From assembly GCA_963678705.1 (NCBI GenBank), contig CAVMBN010000194.1, positions 1-64,000 on the forward strand: a stretch of DNA of 64,000 nucleotides. The letters are read 5' to 3'. The stretch is from Panorpa germanica (Eukaryota; Arthropoda; Insecta; Mecoptera; Panorpidae). Shown here in pieces: positions 39,703 to 55,300 of this stretch. Position numbers and translations under genes: made by a program. Numbering within the stretch: position 1 is the stretch's first letter; every line of letters begins with the position of its first letter. The notes under the pieces were generated by a model. It did no database searches and had not been told where the DNA came from. It saw nothing but the letters and a program-made list of their open reading frames with translations.

Positions 39703-39822
39703 TAAAATGAAATTAAATATGTAATGTAATTTAATATGTAATGTATAAAATGTAATGTATATGTAATGTAATAAAATATGTAATGTAAATTAAATATGTA
39801 ATGTATGTTAATGTAATATGAA
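39703..39822 (+). repeat. taatgta-type short tandem repeat in a monomer
   Basis: About 120 bp of imperfect repeats of atgtaat and taaatatgtaatgt units. It replaces the usual ttcacacaagtgctgctata core between catgcacatttgt and aatatgaaattaaa. It is the only place in the window where the core has been swapped for a different simple repeat. Confidence 0.8.
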
Positions 39823-41739
39823 ATTAAAATTAATAATAACTTTTATATTTTTTGAACTTGCAGTTGTACTAACTGTGTCTCTTTTACACAAAAATTGTAG
39901 TGATGGAACTAAAAAAATAAAAATTTTAAAATATTAATACATTTCTGTTACTTTAAAATACAATTAGATTGTGTGGTAAAGTGAAATTCAATACAAAAAA
40001 ATAAATTTTTACATACAAATATATGGTTAAAAGTTATAAAATTTTGTTTTAGTTTATCATGCACATTTGTATACACAAGTGCTGCTATATATAATATGAA
40101 ATTAAAATTATTATTAACTTTTATATTTTTTGTACTTGCAGTTGTACCAACTGTGTCTCTTTTAATTAAAAATAGTAATGATGAAACTAAAAAAATAAAA
40201 AATTTAAAATAATAACACATTTATGTTACTTTAAAATAGCTTAAGAGTGGGTGATATCGTGACATTCTATCCAAAAAAATACATTTTTACATACAATTAT
40301 ATGGTTAAAAGTTATTAAATAGTTTTTATTTTATTATAACATGCACATTTGTTTACACAAGTGCTGCTATATATAAAATGAAATTAAAATTAATAATAAC
40401 TTTTATATTTTTTGAACTTGCAGTTGTACTAACTGTGTCTCTTTTACACAAAAATTGTAGTGATGAAACTAAAAAAACAGAAATTTGAAATATTAATACA
40501 TTTCTGTTACTTTAAAATACATTTAAATTGTGTGGTAAAGTGAAATTCAATACAAAAAAATAAATTTTTACTTACATAAATTTATGGTTAAAAGTTATAA
40601 AATTTTGTTTTATTTTATCATGCACATTTGTATACACAAGTGCTGATAGATATAATATGAAATTAAAATTATTATTGACTTTTATATTTTTTGTACTTGC
40701 AGTTGTACCAATTGTGTCTCTTTTATTCAAAAATAGTAATGATGAAACTAAAAAAATAAATTTTTTAAAATAATAACACATTTCTGTTACTTTAAAATAG
40801 CTTAAGAGTGGGTGATAACGTGACATTCTGTACAAAAAAATACATTTTTACATACAATTATATGGTTAAAAGTTATTAAATAGTTTTTTTTTCATTATAA
40901 CATGCACATTTGTTCACACAAGTGCTGCTATATATAATATGAAATTAAAATTAATAATAACATTTATATTTTTTAAACTTGCAGTTGTACTAACTGTGTC
41001 TTTTTTACACAAAAATTGTAGTGATGGAACTAAAAAAATAAAAATTTTAAAATATTAATACATTTCTGCTACTTTAAAATACATTTAGATTGTGTGGTAA
41101 AGTGAAATTCAATACAAAAAAATAAATTTTTACATATGGTTAAAAGTTATAAAATTTTGTTATATTTTATCATGCACATTTGTATACACAAGTGCTGCTA
41201 TATATAATATGAAATTAAAATTATTATTAACATTTATATTTTTTGTACTTGCAGTTGTACCAACTGTGTCTCTTTTACTCAAAAATAGTAACGATGGAAC
41301 TAAAAAAATAAATTTTTTAAAATAATAACACATATCTGTTACTTTAAAATAGTTTAAGAGTGGGTGATAACGTGACATTCTATACAAAAAAATTCATTTT
41401 TAAATACAATTATATGGTTAAAAGTTATTAAATAGTTTTTTTTTTATTATAATATGCACATTTGTTTACACAAGTGCTGCTATATATAATATGAAATTAA
41501 AATTATTATTACCTTTTATATTTTTTATACTTGTAGTTGTACCAACTGTGTCTTTTTTACTCAAAAGTAGTAATGATGGAACTAAAAAAATTAAAATTTT
41601 AAAATATTATTACACTTCTGTTACTTAAGAATAGCTTAAGAGTGGGTGATAACGTGACATTCTGTACAGAAAAATTCATTTTTACATAGAATTATATGGT
41701 TAAAAGTTATTAAATTGTTTTTTTTTTATTATAACATGC

Positions 41740-44700
41740 ACATTTGTTCACACAAGTGCTGCTATATATAATATGAAATTAAAATTAATAATAATATTTA
41801 TATTTTTTGAACTTGCAGTTGTACTAACTGTGTTTTTTTTTACACAAAAATTGTAGTGATGGAACTAAAAAAACAGAATTTTTAAATAATAATACATTTC
41901 TGTTACTTTAAAATACATTAAGATTGTGTGGTAAAGTGAAATTCAATACAAAAAAATAAATTTTTACATACAAATATATGGTTAAATGTTATAAAAATTT
42001 GTTTTATTTTATCATGCACATTTGTATACACAAGTGCTGCTATATATAATATGAAATTAAAATTATTATTAACTATTATATTTTTTGTACTTGCAGTTGT
42101 ACAAACTGTGACATTCTATACAAAAAAATACATTTTAACATACAATTATATGGTTAAAAGTTATTAAATAGTTTTTTTTTTTTATAACATGCACATTTGT
42201 TCACACAAGTGCTGCTATATATAATATGAAATGAAAATTATTATTAACTTTTATATTTTTAATACTTGTAGTTGTACCAACTGTGTCTTTTTTACTCAAA
42301 ATACTACTACTACAAAATGTTACTTTAAAACACATTTAGATTGTGTGGTAAAGTGAAATTCAATACAAAAAAATAAATTTTTACATACAAATATATGGTT
42401 AAAAGTTATAAAATTTTGTTTTATTTTATCATGCACATTTGTATACACAAGTGCTGCTATATATAATATGAAATTAAAATTATTATTAACTTTTATATTT
42501 TTTGTACTTTCAGTTGTACAAACTGTGTCTTTTTTACTCAAAAATAGTAATGATGGAACTAAAAAAATTAAATTTTTAAAATAATAACACATTTCTGTTA
42601 CTTTAAAATAGCTTAAGAGTAAGTGATAACGTAACATTCAATACAAAAAAATACATTTTTACATACAATTGTATGGTTAAAAGTTATAAATAGTTTTTTT
42701 TTTATTATAACATGCACATTTGTTCACACAAGTGCTGCTATATATAATATGAAATTAATTATTATTAACTTTTATATTTTTTATACTTGTAGTTGTACCA
42801 ACTGTGTCTTTTTTACTCAAAAGTAGAAATGATGGAACTAAAAAAATAAAAATTTTAAAATAATAACACATTTCTGTTACTTTAAAATAGCTTAAGAGTG
42901 GGTGATAACGTGACTGTCTGTACAAAAAAATACATTTTTACATACAATTATATGGTTAAAAGTTATTAAATAGTTTTTTTTTTATTATAACATGCACATT
43001 TGTTCACACAAGTGCTGCTATATATAATATGAAATTAAAATTAATAATAACATTTATATTTTTTAAACTTGCAGTTGTACTAACTGTGTCTCTTTTACAT
43101 AAAAATTGTAGTGAAATGGAACTAAAAAAATAAAAATTTTAAAATATTAATACATTTCTGTTACTTTAAAATACATTTAGATTGTGTGGTAAAGTGAAAT
43201 TCAATACAAAAAAATAAATTTTTACATACAAATATATGGTTAAAAGTTATAAAATTTTGTTTTATTTTATAATGCACATTTGTATACACAAGTGCTGCTA
43301 TATATAATATGAAATTAAAATTATTATTAACTTTTATATTTTTTGTTCTTGCTGTTGTACAAACTGTGTCTTTTTTACCCAAAAATAGTAATGATGGAAC
43401 TAAAAAAATAAAATTTTTAAAATAATAACACATTTCTGTTACTTTAAAATAGCTTAAGAGTGGGTGATAACGTGACATTCTATACAAAAAAATACATTTT
43501 TACATACAATTATATGGTTAAAAGTTATTAAATAGTTTTTTTATTATAACATGCACATTTGTTCACACAACTGCTGCTATATATAATATGAAATTAAAAT
43601 TATTATAAACTTTTATGTTTTTTATACTTGTAGTTGTACCAACTGTGTCTTTTTTACTCAAAAGTAGTAATGATGGAACTAAAAAAATAAAAATTTTAAA
43701 ATGATATTACATTTATGTTACTTTAAAATAGCTTAAGAGTGGGTGATAACGTGACATTCTATACAAAGAAATACATTTTTACATACTATTATATGGTTAA
43801 AAGTTATTAAATAGTTTTTTTTTTATTATAACATGCACATTTGTTCACACAAGTGCTGCTATATATAATATGAAATTAAAATTAATAATAATATTTATAT
43901 TTTTTGAACTTGCAGTTGTACTAACTGTGTTTTTTTTTACACAAAAATTGTAGTGATGAAACTAAAAAAACAGAATTTTTAAATATTAATACATTTCTGT
44001 TACTTTAAAATACATTAAGATTGTGTGGTAAAGTGAAATTCAATACAAAAAAATAAATTTTTACATACAAATATATGGTTAAATGTTATAAAAATTTGTT
44101 TTATTTTATCATGCACATTTGTATACACAAGTGCTGCTATATATAATATGAAATTAAAATTATTATTAACTTTTATATTTTTTGTACTTGCAGTTGTACA
44201 AACTGTGACATTCTATACAAAAAAATACATTTTAACATACAATTATATGGTTAAAAGTTATTAAATAGTTTTTTTTTTATTATAACATGCACATTTGTTC
44301 ACACAAGTGCTGCTATATATAATATGAAATTAAAATTATTATTAACTTTTATATTTTTAATACTTGTAGTTGTACCAACTGTGTCTTTTTTACTCAAAAT
44401 ACTACTACTACAAAATGTTACTTTAAAATACATTTAGATTGTGTGGTAAAGTGAAATTCAATACAAAAAACTAAATTTTTACATACAAATATATGGTTAA
44501 AAGTTATAAAATTTTGTTTTATTTTATCATGCACATTTGTATACACAAGTGCTGCTATATATAATATGAAATTAAAATTATTATTAACTTTTATATTTTT
44601 TGTACTTGCAGTTGTACAAACTGTGTCTTTTTTACTCAAAAATAGTAATGATGGAACTAAAAAAATAAAATTTTTAAAATAATAACACATTTCTGTTACT

Positions 44701-47700
44701 TTAAAATAGCTTAAGAGTAAGTGATAACGTAACATTCAATACAAAAAAATACATTTTTACATACAATTGTATGGTTAAAAGTTATAAATAGTTTTTTTTT
44801 TATTATAACATGCACATTTGTTCACACAAGTGCTGCTATATATAATATGAAATTAATTATTATTAACTTTTATATTTTTTATACTTGTAGTTGTACCAAC
44901 TGTGTCTTTTTTACTCAAAAGTAGAAATGATGGAACTAAAAAAATAAAAATTTTAAAATAATAACACATTTCTGTTACTTTAAAATAGCTTAAGAGTGGG
45001 TGATAACGTGACTGTCTGTACAAAAAAATACATTTTTACATACAATTATATGGTTAAAAGTTATTAAATAGTTTTTTTTTATTATAACATGCACATTTGT
45101 TCACACAAGTGCTGCTATATATAATATGAAATTAAAATCAATAATAACATTTATATTTTTTAAACTTGCAGTTGTACTAACTGTGTCTCTTTTACATAAA
45201 AATTGTAGTGAAATGGAACTAAAAAAATAAAAATTTTAAAATATTAATACATTTCTGTTACTTTGAAATACATTTAGATTGTGTGGTAAAGTGAAATTCA
45301 ATACAAAAAAATAAATTTTTACTTACAAATATATGGTTAAAAGTTATAAAATTTTGTTTTATTTTATCATGCACATTTGTATACACAAGTGCTGCTATAT
45401 ATAATATGAAATTAATTATTATTAACTTTTATATTTTTTATACTTGTAGTTGTACCAACTGTGTCTTTTTTACTCAAAAGTAGAAATGATGGAACTAAAA
45501 AAATATAATTTTTAAAATAATAACACATTTCTGTTACTTTAAAATAGCTTAAGAGTTGGTGATAACGTGACATTCTATACAAAAAAATACATTTTTACAT
45601 ACAATTATATGGTTAAAAGTTATTAAATAGTTTTTTTATTATAACATGCACATTTGTTCACACAACTGCTGCTATATATAATATGAAATTAAAATTATTA
45701 TAAACTTTTATGTTTTTTATACTTGTAGTTGTACCAACTGTGTCTTTTTTACTCAAAAGTAGTAATGATGGAACTAAAAAAATAAAAATTTTAAAATGAT
45801 ATTACATTTATGTTACTTTAAAATAGCTTAAGAGTGGGTGATAACGTGACATTCTATACAAAGAAATACATTTTTACATACAATTATATGGTTAAAAGTT
45901 ATTAAATAGTTTTTTTTTTATTATAACATGCACATTTGTTCACACAAGTGCTGCTATATATAATATGAAATTAAAATTAATAATAACATTTATATTTTTT
46001 GAATTTGCAGTTGTACTAACTGTGTCTCTTTTACACAAAAATTGTAGTGATGGAAATAAAAAAATAAAAATTTTAAAATATTAATACATTTCTGTTACTT
46101 TAAAATACATTTAGATTGTGTGGTAAAGTGAAATTCAATACAAAAAAATAAATTTTTACATACAAATATATGGTTAAATGTTATAAAAATTTGTTTTATT
46201 TTATCATGCACATTTGTATACACAAGTGCTGCTATATATAATATGAAATTAAAATTATTATTAACTATTATATTTTTTGTACTTGCAGTTGTACAAACTG
46301 TGACATTCTATACAAAAAAATACATTTTAACATACAATTATATGGTTAAAAGTTATTAAATAGTTTTTTTTTTATTATAACATGCACATTTGTTCACACA
46401 AGTGCTGCTTTATATAATATGAAATTAAAATTATTATTAACTTTTATATTTTTAATACTTGTAGTTGTACCAACTGTGTCTTTTTTACTCAAAATACTAC
46501 TACTACAAAATGTTACTTTAAAATACATTTAGATTGTGTGGTAAAGTGAAATTCAATACAAAAAAATAAATTTTTACATACAAATATATGGTTAAAAGTT
46601 ATAAAATTTTGTTTTATTTTATCATGCACATTTGTATACACAAGTGCTGCTATATATAATATGAAATTAAAATTATTATTAACTTTTATATTTTTTGTAC
46701 TTGCAGTTGTACAAACTGTGTCTTTTTTACTCAAAAATAGTAATGATGGAACTAAAAAAATAAAATTTTTAAAATAATAACACATTTCTGTTACTTTAAA
46801 ATAGCTTAAGAGTAAGTGATAACGTAACATTCAATACAAAAAAATACATTTTTACATACAATTGTATGGTTAAAAGTTATAAATAGTTTTTTTTTATTAT
46901 AACATGCACATTTGTTCACACAAGTGCTTGCTATATATAATATGAAATTAATTATTATTAACTTTTATATTTTTTATACTTGTAGTTGTACCAACTGTGT
47001 CTTTTTTACTCAAAAGTAGAAATGATGGAACTAAAAAAATAAAAATTTTAAAATAATAACACATTTCTGTTACTTTAAAATAGCTTAAGAGTGGGTGATA
47101 ACGTGACTGTCTGTACAAAAAAATACATTTTTACATACAATTATATGGTTAAAAGTTATTAAATAGTTTTTTTTTTTATTATAACATGCACATTTGTTCA
47201 CACAAGTGCTGCTATATATATAATATGAAATTAAAATTAATATAACATTTATATTTTTTAAACTTGCAGTTGTACTAACTGTGTCTCTTTTACATAAAAA
47301 TTGTAATGAAATGGAACTAAAAAAATAAAAATTTTAAAATATTAATACATTTCTGTTACTTTAAAATACATTTAGATTGTGTGGTAAAGTGAAATTCAAT
47401 ACAAAAAAATAAATTTTTACATACAAATATATGGTTAAAAGTTATAAAATTTTGTTTTATTTTATCATGCACATTTGTATACACAAGTGCTGCTATATAT
47501 AATATGAAAATAAAATTATTATTAACTTTTATATTTTTGTTCTTGCAGTTGTACAAACTGTGTCTTTTTTACCCAAAAATAGTAATGATGGAACTAAAAA
47601 AATTAAATTTTTAAAATAATAACACATTTCTGTTACTTTAAAATAGCTTAAGAGTGGGTGATAACGTGACATTCTATACAAAAAAATACATTTTTACTTA

Positions 47701-48040
47701 CAATTATATGGTTAAAAGTTATTAAATAGTTTTTTTATTATAACATGCACATTTGTTCACACAACTGCTGCTATATATAATATGAAATTAAAATTATTAT
47801 AAACTTTATGTTTTTTATACTTGTAGTTGTACCAACTGTGTCTTTTTTACTCAAAAGTAGTAATGATGGAACTAAAAAAATAAAAATTTTAAAATGATAT
47901 TACATTTATGTTACTTTAAAATAGCTTAAGAGTGGGTGATAACGTGACATTCTATACAAAGAAATACATTTTTACATACAATTATATGGTTAAAAGTTAT
48001 TAAATAGTTTTTTTTTTATTATAACATGCACATTTGTTCA
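41740..48040 (+). repeat. Three copies of a 2.1-kb higher-order unit with shortened monomers
   Basis: Three units at offsets of about 2,098 and 2,095 bp, starting near 41.74, 43.84 and 45.94 kb. Each holds two diagnostic shortened monomers: a C monomer in which actgtg joins directly to acattctatac (near 42110, 44207 and 46307), and an A monomer in which ctcaaaatactactactac joins to a B tail (near 42300, 44400 and 46495). The first unit has a normal C monomer after the last B where the second has an A-like one, so the units have drifted or recombined. Confidence 0.8.
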
Positions 48041-51000
48041 CACAAGTGCTGCTATATATAATATGAAATTAAAATTAATAATAACATTTATATTTTTTGA
48101 ATTTGGCAGTTGTACTAACTGTGTCTCTTTTACACAAAAATTGTAGTGATGGAAATAAAAAAATAAAAATTTTAAAATATTAATACATTTCTGTTACTTT
48201 AAAATACATTTAGATTGTGTGGTAAAGTGAAATTCAATACAAAAAAATAAGTTTTTACATACAAATATATGGTTAAAAGTTATAAAATTTTGTTTTATTT
48301 TATCATGCACATTTGTATACACAAAAGCTGCTATATATAATATGAAATTAAAATTATTAATATCATTTATATTTTTTGTACTTGCAGTTGTACCAACTGT
48401 GTCTCTTTTACTCAAAATTAGTAATAATGGAACTAAAAAAATAAAATTTTTAAAATAATAACACATTTCTGTTACTTTAAAATTGCTTAAGAGTGGGTGA
48501 TAACGTGACATTCTATACAAAAAAATACTTTTTTACATACAATTATGTAGATAAAAGTTATTAAATAGTTTTTTTTTATTATAACATGCATATTTGTTCA
48601 CACAAGTGCTGATATATATATATGAAATTAAAATTATTATTACCTTTTATATTTTTTATACTTGTAGTTGTACCAACTGTGTCTTTTTTACTCAAAAGTT
48701 GTAATGATGGAACTAAAAAAAAAAAAATTTTAAAATATTATTACATTTCTGTTACTTTAAAATAGCTTAAGAGTGGGTGATAACGTGACATTCTGTACAA
48801 GAAAATTTATTTTTACATACAAATATATGCTTAAAAGTTATTAAATAGATTTTTTTTTATTATAACATGCACATTTGTTCACACAAGTGCTGCTATATAT
48901 AATATGAAATTAAAATTAATAATAACATTTATATTTTTTGAACTTGCAGTTGTAAAAACTGTGTCTCTTTTACACAAAAATTGTAGTGATGGAACTAAAA
49001 AAATAATAATTTTAAAATAATAATACATTTTTGTTACTTTAAAATACATTTAGATAGTGTGGTAAAGTAAAATTCAATACAAAAAAATAAATTTTTACAT
49101 ACAAATATATGGTTAAAAGTTATAAAATTTTATTTTATTTTATCATGCACATTTGTATACACAAGTGCTGCTATATATAATATGAAATTAAAATTATTAT
49201 TAATCTTTTATATTTTTTGAACTTGCATTTGTACAAACTGTGTCTTTTTTACTCAAAAATAGTAATGATGGAACTAAAAAAATAAAATTTTTAAAATAAT
49301 AACACATTTCAGTTACTTTAAAATAGCTTAAAAGTGGGTGATAACGTGACATTCTATACAAAAAAATACATTTTTACATACAATTATATGGTTAAAAGTT
49401 ATTAAATAGTTTTTTTTTTATTATAACATGCACATTTGTTCACACAAGTGCTGCTATATATAATATGAAATTAAAATTATTATTAACTTTTATATTTTTT
49501 ATACTTGTAGTTGTACCAACTGTGTCTTTTTTACTCAAAAGTAGTAATGATGGAACTAAAAAAATAAAAATTTTAAAATAATAACACATTTATGTTACTT
49601 TAAAATAGCTTAAGAGTGGGTGATAACGTGACATTCTATACAAAAAAATACATTTTTTACATACAATTATATACTTAAAAGTTAGTTAAATAGTTTTTTT
49701 CTATTATAACATGCACATTTGTTCACACAAGTGCTGCTATATATAATGTGAAATTAAAATTAGTAATAACTTTTATATTTTTTAAACTTGCAGTTGTACT
49801 AACTGTGTCTCTTTTACACAAAAATTGTAGTGATGGACATAAAAAAAATAAAAATTTTAAAATATTAATACATTTTTGTTACATTAAAATACATTTAGAT
49901 TGTGTGGTAAAGTGAAATTTAATACAAAAAAATAAGTTTTTACATACAAATATATGGCTAAAAGTTATAAAATTTTGTTTTATTTTATCATGCACATTTG
50001 TATACACAAGTGCTGCTATATAATATGAAATTAAAATTATTAATAACATTTATATTTTTTTGTACTTGCAGTTGTACCAACTGTGTCTCTTTTACTCAAA
50101 ATTAGTATTAATGGAACTAAAAAAATAAAATTTTTAAAATAATAACACATTTCTGTTACTTTAAAATTGCTTAAGAGTGGGTGATAACGTGACATTCTAT
50201 ACAAAAAAATACATTTTTACATACAATTATATGGATAAAAGTTATTAAATAGTTTTTTTTTATTATAACATGCACATTTGTTCACACAAGTGCTGCTATA
50301 TATAATATGAAATTAAAATTAATAATGACATTTATTTTTTTTTGATCTTGCAGTTGTACTAACTGTCACTTTTACACAAAAATTGTAGTGAGATGGAACT
50401 AAAAAAAATAATTTTTTTAAATATTAATACATTTCTGTTACTTTAAAATACATTAGATTGTGTGGTAAAGTGAAATTCAATACAAAAAAATAAATTTTTA
50501 CATACAAATATATGGTTTAAAGTTATAAAATTTTGTTTTATTTTATCATGCACATTTGTATACACAAGTGCTGCTATATATAATATGAAATTAAAATTAT
50601 AATTAACTTTTATATTTTTTTGTTCTTGCAGTTGTACCAACTGTGTCTCTTTTATTCAAAAATAGTAATGATGAAACTAAAAAAAATAAATTTTTTAAAA
50701 TAATAACACATTTCTGTTACTTTAAAATAGCTTTAGAGTGGATGATAATGTGACATTGTGTACAAAAAAATACATTTTTACATACAATTATATAATTAAA
50801 AGTTATTAAATAGTTTTTTTTTTATTATAACATGCACATTTGTTCACACAAGTGCTGCTATATATAATATGAAATTAAAATTATTATTACCTTTTATATT
50901 TTTTATACTTGCAGTTGTACCAACTGTGTCTTTTTTTACTCAAAAATAGTAATGATGGAACTAAAAAAATTAAATTTTTAAAATAATAAACACATTTCTG

Positions 51001-54000
51001 TTACTTTAAAATAGCTTGAGAGTGGGTGATAACGTGACATTCTATTACAAAAAAATACATTTTTTACATACAATTATATGGTTAAAAAGTTATTAAATAG
51101 TTTTTTTTTTATTATAACATGCACATTTGTTCACACAAGTGCTGCTATATATAATATGAAATTAAAATTAATATTAACTTTTATATTTTTTATACTTGTA
51201 ATTGTACCAACTGTGTCTTTTTTACTCAAAAGTAGTAATGATGGAACTAAAAAAATAAAAATTTTAAAATATTATTACATTTCTGTTACTTTAAAATAGC
51301 TTAAGAGTGGGTGTTAACGTGACATTCTTTACAAAAAAATATATTTTTACATACCATTATATGGTTAAAAGTTATTAATAGTTTTTTTTTTTATTATAAC
51401 ATGCACATTTGTTCACACAAGTGCTGCTATATATAATATGAAATTAAAATTAATAATAACTTTTATATTTTTTGAACTTGCAGTTGTACTAACTGTGTCT
51501 CTTTTACACAAAAATTGTAGTGAATCGAACTAAAAAAATAAAAATTTTGAAATATTAATACATTTCTGTTACTTTAAAATACATTTAGATTGTGTGGTAA
51601 AGTGAAATTCAATACAAAAAAATAAGTTTTTACATACAAATATATGGTTAAAAGTTATAAATTTTGTTTTATTTTATCTTGCATATTTGTATACACAAGT
51701 GCTGCTATATATAATATGAAATTAAAATTATTATCAACTTTTATATTTTTTGTACTTGCAGTTGTACAAACTGTCTCTTTTACTAAAAAATAAAAATGAC
51801 GGAACTAAAAAAATAAAATTTTTAAAATATTAACACATTTCTGTTTTTCAAAATAGCTTAAGAGTATGTGATAACGTGACATTCTATACAAAAAAATACA
51901 TTTTTACATACAATTATATGGTTAAAAGTTATTAAATAGTTTTTTTTTTATTATAACATGCACATTTGTTCACACAAGTTTTATTATTAACTTTTATATA
52001 TTTTATACTTGTAGTTGTACCAACTGTACCAACTTTTTTACTCAAAAGTAGTAATGATGGAACTAAAAAAATAAAAATTTTAAAATATTAATACATTTCT
52101 GTTACTTTAAAATAGCTTAAGAGTGGGTGTTAACGTGACATTCTTTACAAAAAAATACATTTTTACATACAATTATATTGTTGAAAGTTATTAAATAGTT
52201 TTTTTCTTATTATAACATGCACATTTGTTTACACGCAGTTGTACTAACTGTGTCTCTTTTACACAAAAATTGTAGTGATGGAACTAAAAAAATAGAAATT
52301 TTAAATATTAATACATTTCTGTTACTTTAAAATACATTTAGATTGTGTGGTAAAGTGAAATTCAATACAAAAAAATAAATTTTTACATACAAATATATGG
52401 TTAAAAGTTATAAAATTTTGTTTTATTTTATCATGCACATCTGTATACACAAGTGCTGCTATATATAATATGAAATTAAAATTATTATTAACTTTTATAT
52501 TTTTTGTACTTGCAGTTGTACCAACTGTGTCTCTTTTATTCAAAAATAGTAATGATGAAACTAAAAAAATAAATTTTTTAAAATAATAACACATTTCTGT
52601 TACTTTAAAATAGCTTTAGAGTGGATGATAATGTGACATTCTGTACAAAAAAATACATTTTTACATACAATTATATAATTAAAAGTTATTAAATAGTTTT
52701 TTTTTTTATTATAACATGCACATTTGTTCACACAAGTGCTGCTATATATAATATGAAATTAAAATTAATAATAACATTTATATTTTTTGAACTTGCAGTT
52801 GTACTAACAGTGTCTCTTTATACACAAAATTGTTGTGATGGAACTAAAAAAATAAAAATTTTAAAATATTAATACATTTCTGTTACTTTAAAATACATTT
52901 AGATTGTGTGGTAAAGTGAAATTCAATACAAAAAAATAAATTTTTTACATACAAATATATGGTTAAAAGTTATAAAATTTTGTTTTATTTTATCATGCAC
53001 ATTTGTATACACAAGTGCTGATATATATAATATGAAATTAAAATTATTATTAACTTTTATATTTTTTGTACTTGCAGTTGTACAAACTGTGGCTTTTTTA
53101 CTCAAAAATAGTAATGATGGAACTAAAACAATAAAATTTTTAAAATAATATCACATTTTCTGTTACTTTAAAATAGCTTAAGAGTGGAAGATAACGTGAC
53201 ATTCTATACAAAAAAAATACATTTTTACATACAATTATATGGTTAAAAGTTATTAAATAGTATTTTTTATATTATAACATGCACATTTGTTCACACAAGT
53301 GCTGCTATATATAATATGAAATTAAAATTATTATTAACTTTTATATTTTTTGTACTTGCAGTTGTACAAACTGTGTCTTTTTTACTTAAAAATAGTAATC
53401 ATGGAACTAAAAAAATAAAAATTTAAAAATAATAATACATTTCTGTACTTTAAAATACATTTAGATTGTGTGGTAAAGTGAAATTCAATACAAAAAAATT
53501 AATTTTTACATACAATTATATGGTTAAAAGTTATTAAATAGTTTTTTTTTATTATAACATGCACATTTGTTCACACAAGTGTTGCTATATATAATATGAA
53601 ATTAAAATTATTATAAAGTTTTATATTTTTTATACTTGTAGTTGTACCAACTGTGTCTTTTTTACTCAAAAGTAGTAATGATGAAACTAAAAAAATAAAA
53701 ATTTTAAAATAATAATACATTTCTGTTACTTTAAAATAGCTTAAGAGTGAATGATAACGTGACATTCTATACAAAAAAATACATTTTTACATACAATTAT
53801 ATGGTTAAAAGTTATTAAATAGTTTTTATTTTAATATAACATGCACATTTGTTCACACAAGTGCTGCTATATATAAAATGAAATTAAAATTAATAATAAC
53901 TTTTATATTTTTTGAACTTGCAGTTGTACTAACTGTGTCTCTTTTACACAAAAAGTGTAGTGATGGAACTTAAAAAACAGAAACTTTAAATATTATTACA

Positions 54001-55300
54001 TTTCTGTTACTTTAAAATACATTTAGATTGTGTGGTAAAGTGAAATTCAATACAAAAAAATAAATTTTTACATACAAATATATGGTTAAAAGTTATAAAA
54101 TTTTGTTTTATTTTATCATGCACATTTGTATACACAAGTGCTGCTATATATAATATGAAATTAAAATTATTAATAACATTTATATTTTTTGTACTTGCAG
54201 TTGTACCAACTGTGTCTCTTTTACTCAAAATTAGTAATAATGGAACTAAAAAAATAAAATATTTAAAATAATAACACATTTCTGTTACTTTAAAATTGCT
54301 TAAGAGTGGGTGATAACGTGACATTCTATACAAAAAATACATTTTTACATACAATTATATGGATAAAAGTTATTAAATAGTTTTTTTTTATTATAACATG
54401 CACATTTGTTCACACAAGTGCTGCTATATATAATATGAAATTAAAATTATTATTACCTTTTATATTTTTTATACTTGTAGTTGTACCAACTGTGTCTTTT
54501 TTACTCAAAAGTAGTAATGATGGAACTAAAATAATATAAATTTTAAAATATTATTACATTTCTGTTACTTTAAAATAGCTTAAGAGTGGGTGATAACGTG
54601 ACATTCTGTACAAAAAAATTCATTTTTACATACAATTATATGCTTAAAAGTTATTAAATAGATTTTTTTTTATTATAACATGCACATTTGTTCACACAAG
54701 TGCTGCTATATATAATATGAAATTAAAATTAATAATAATATTTATATTTTTTAAACTTGCAGTTGTACTAACTGTGTCTCTTTTACACAAAAATTGTAGT
54801 GATGGAACTAAAAAAATAAAAATTTTAAAATAATAATACATTTTTGTTACTTTAAAATACATTTAGATAGTGTGGTAAAGTAAAATTCAATACAAAAAAA
54901 TAAATTTTTACATACAAATATATGGTCAAAAGTTATAAAATTTCATTTTATTTTATCATGCACATTTGTATACACAAGTGCTGCCATATATAATATGAAA
55001 TTAAAATTATTATTAACTTTTATATTTTTTGTACTTGCATTTGTACAAACTGTGTCTTTTTTACTCAAAAATAGTAATGATGGAACTAAAAAAATAAAAT
55101 TTTTAAAATAATAACACATTTCAGTTACTTTAAAATAGCTTAAGAGTGGGTGATAACGTGACATTCTATACAAAAAAATACATTTTTACATACAATTATA
55201 TGGTTAAAAGTTATTAAATAGTTTTTTTTTTATTATAACATGCACATTTGTTCACACAAGTGCTGCTATATATAATATGAAATTAAAATTATTATTAACA

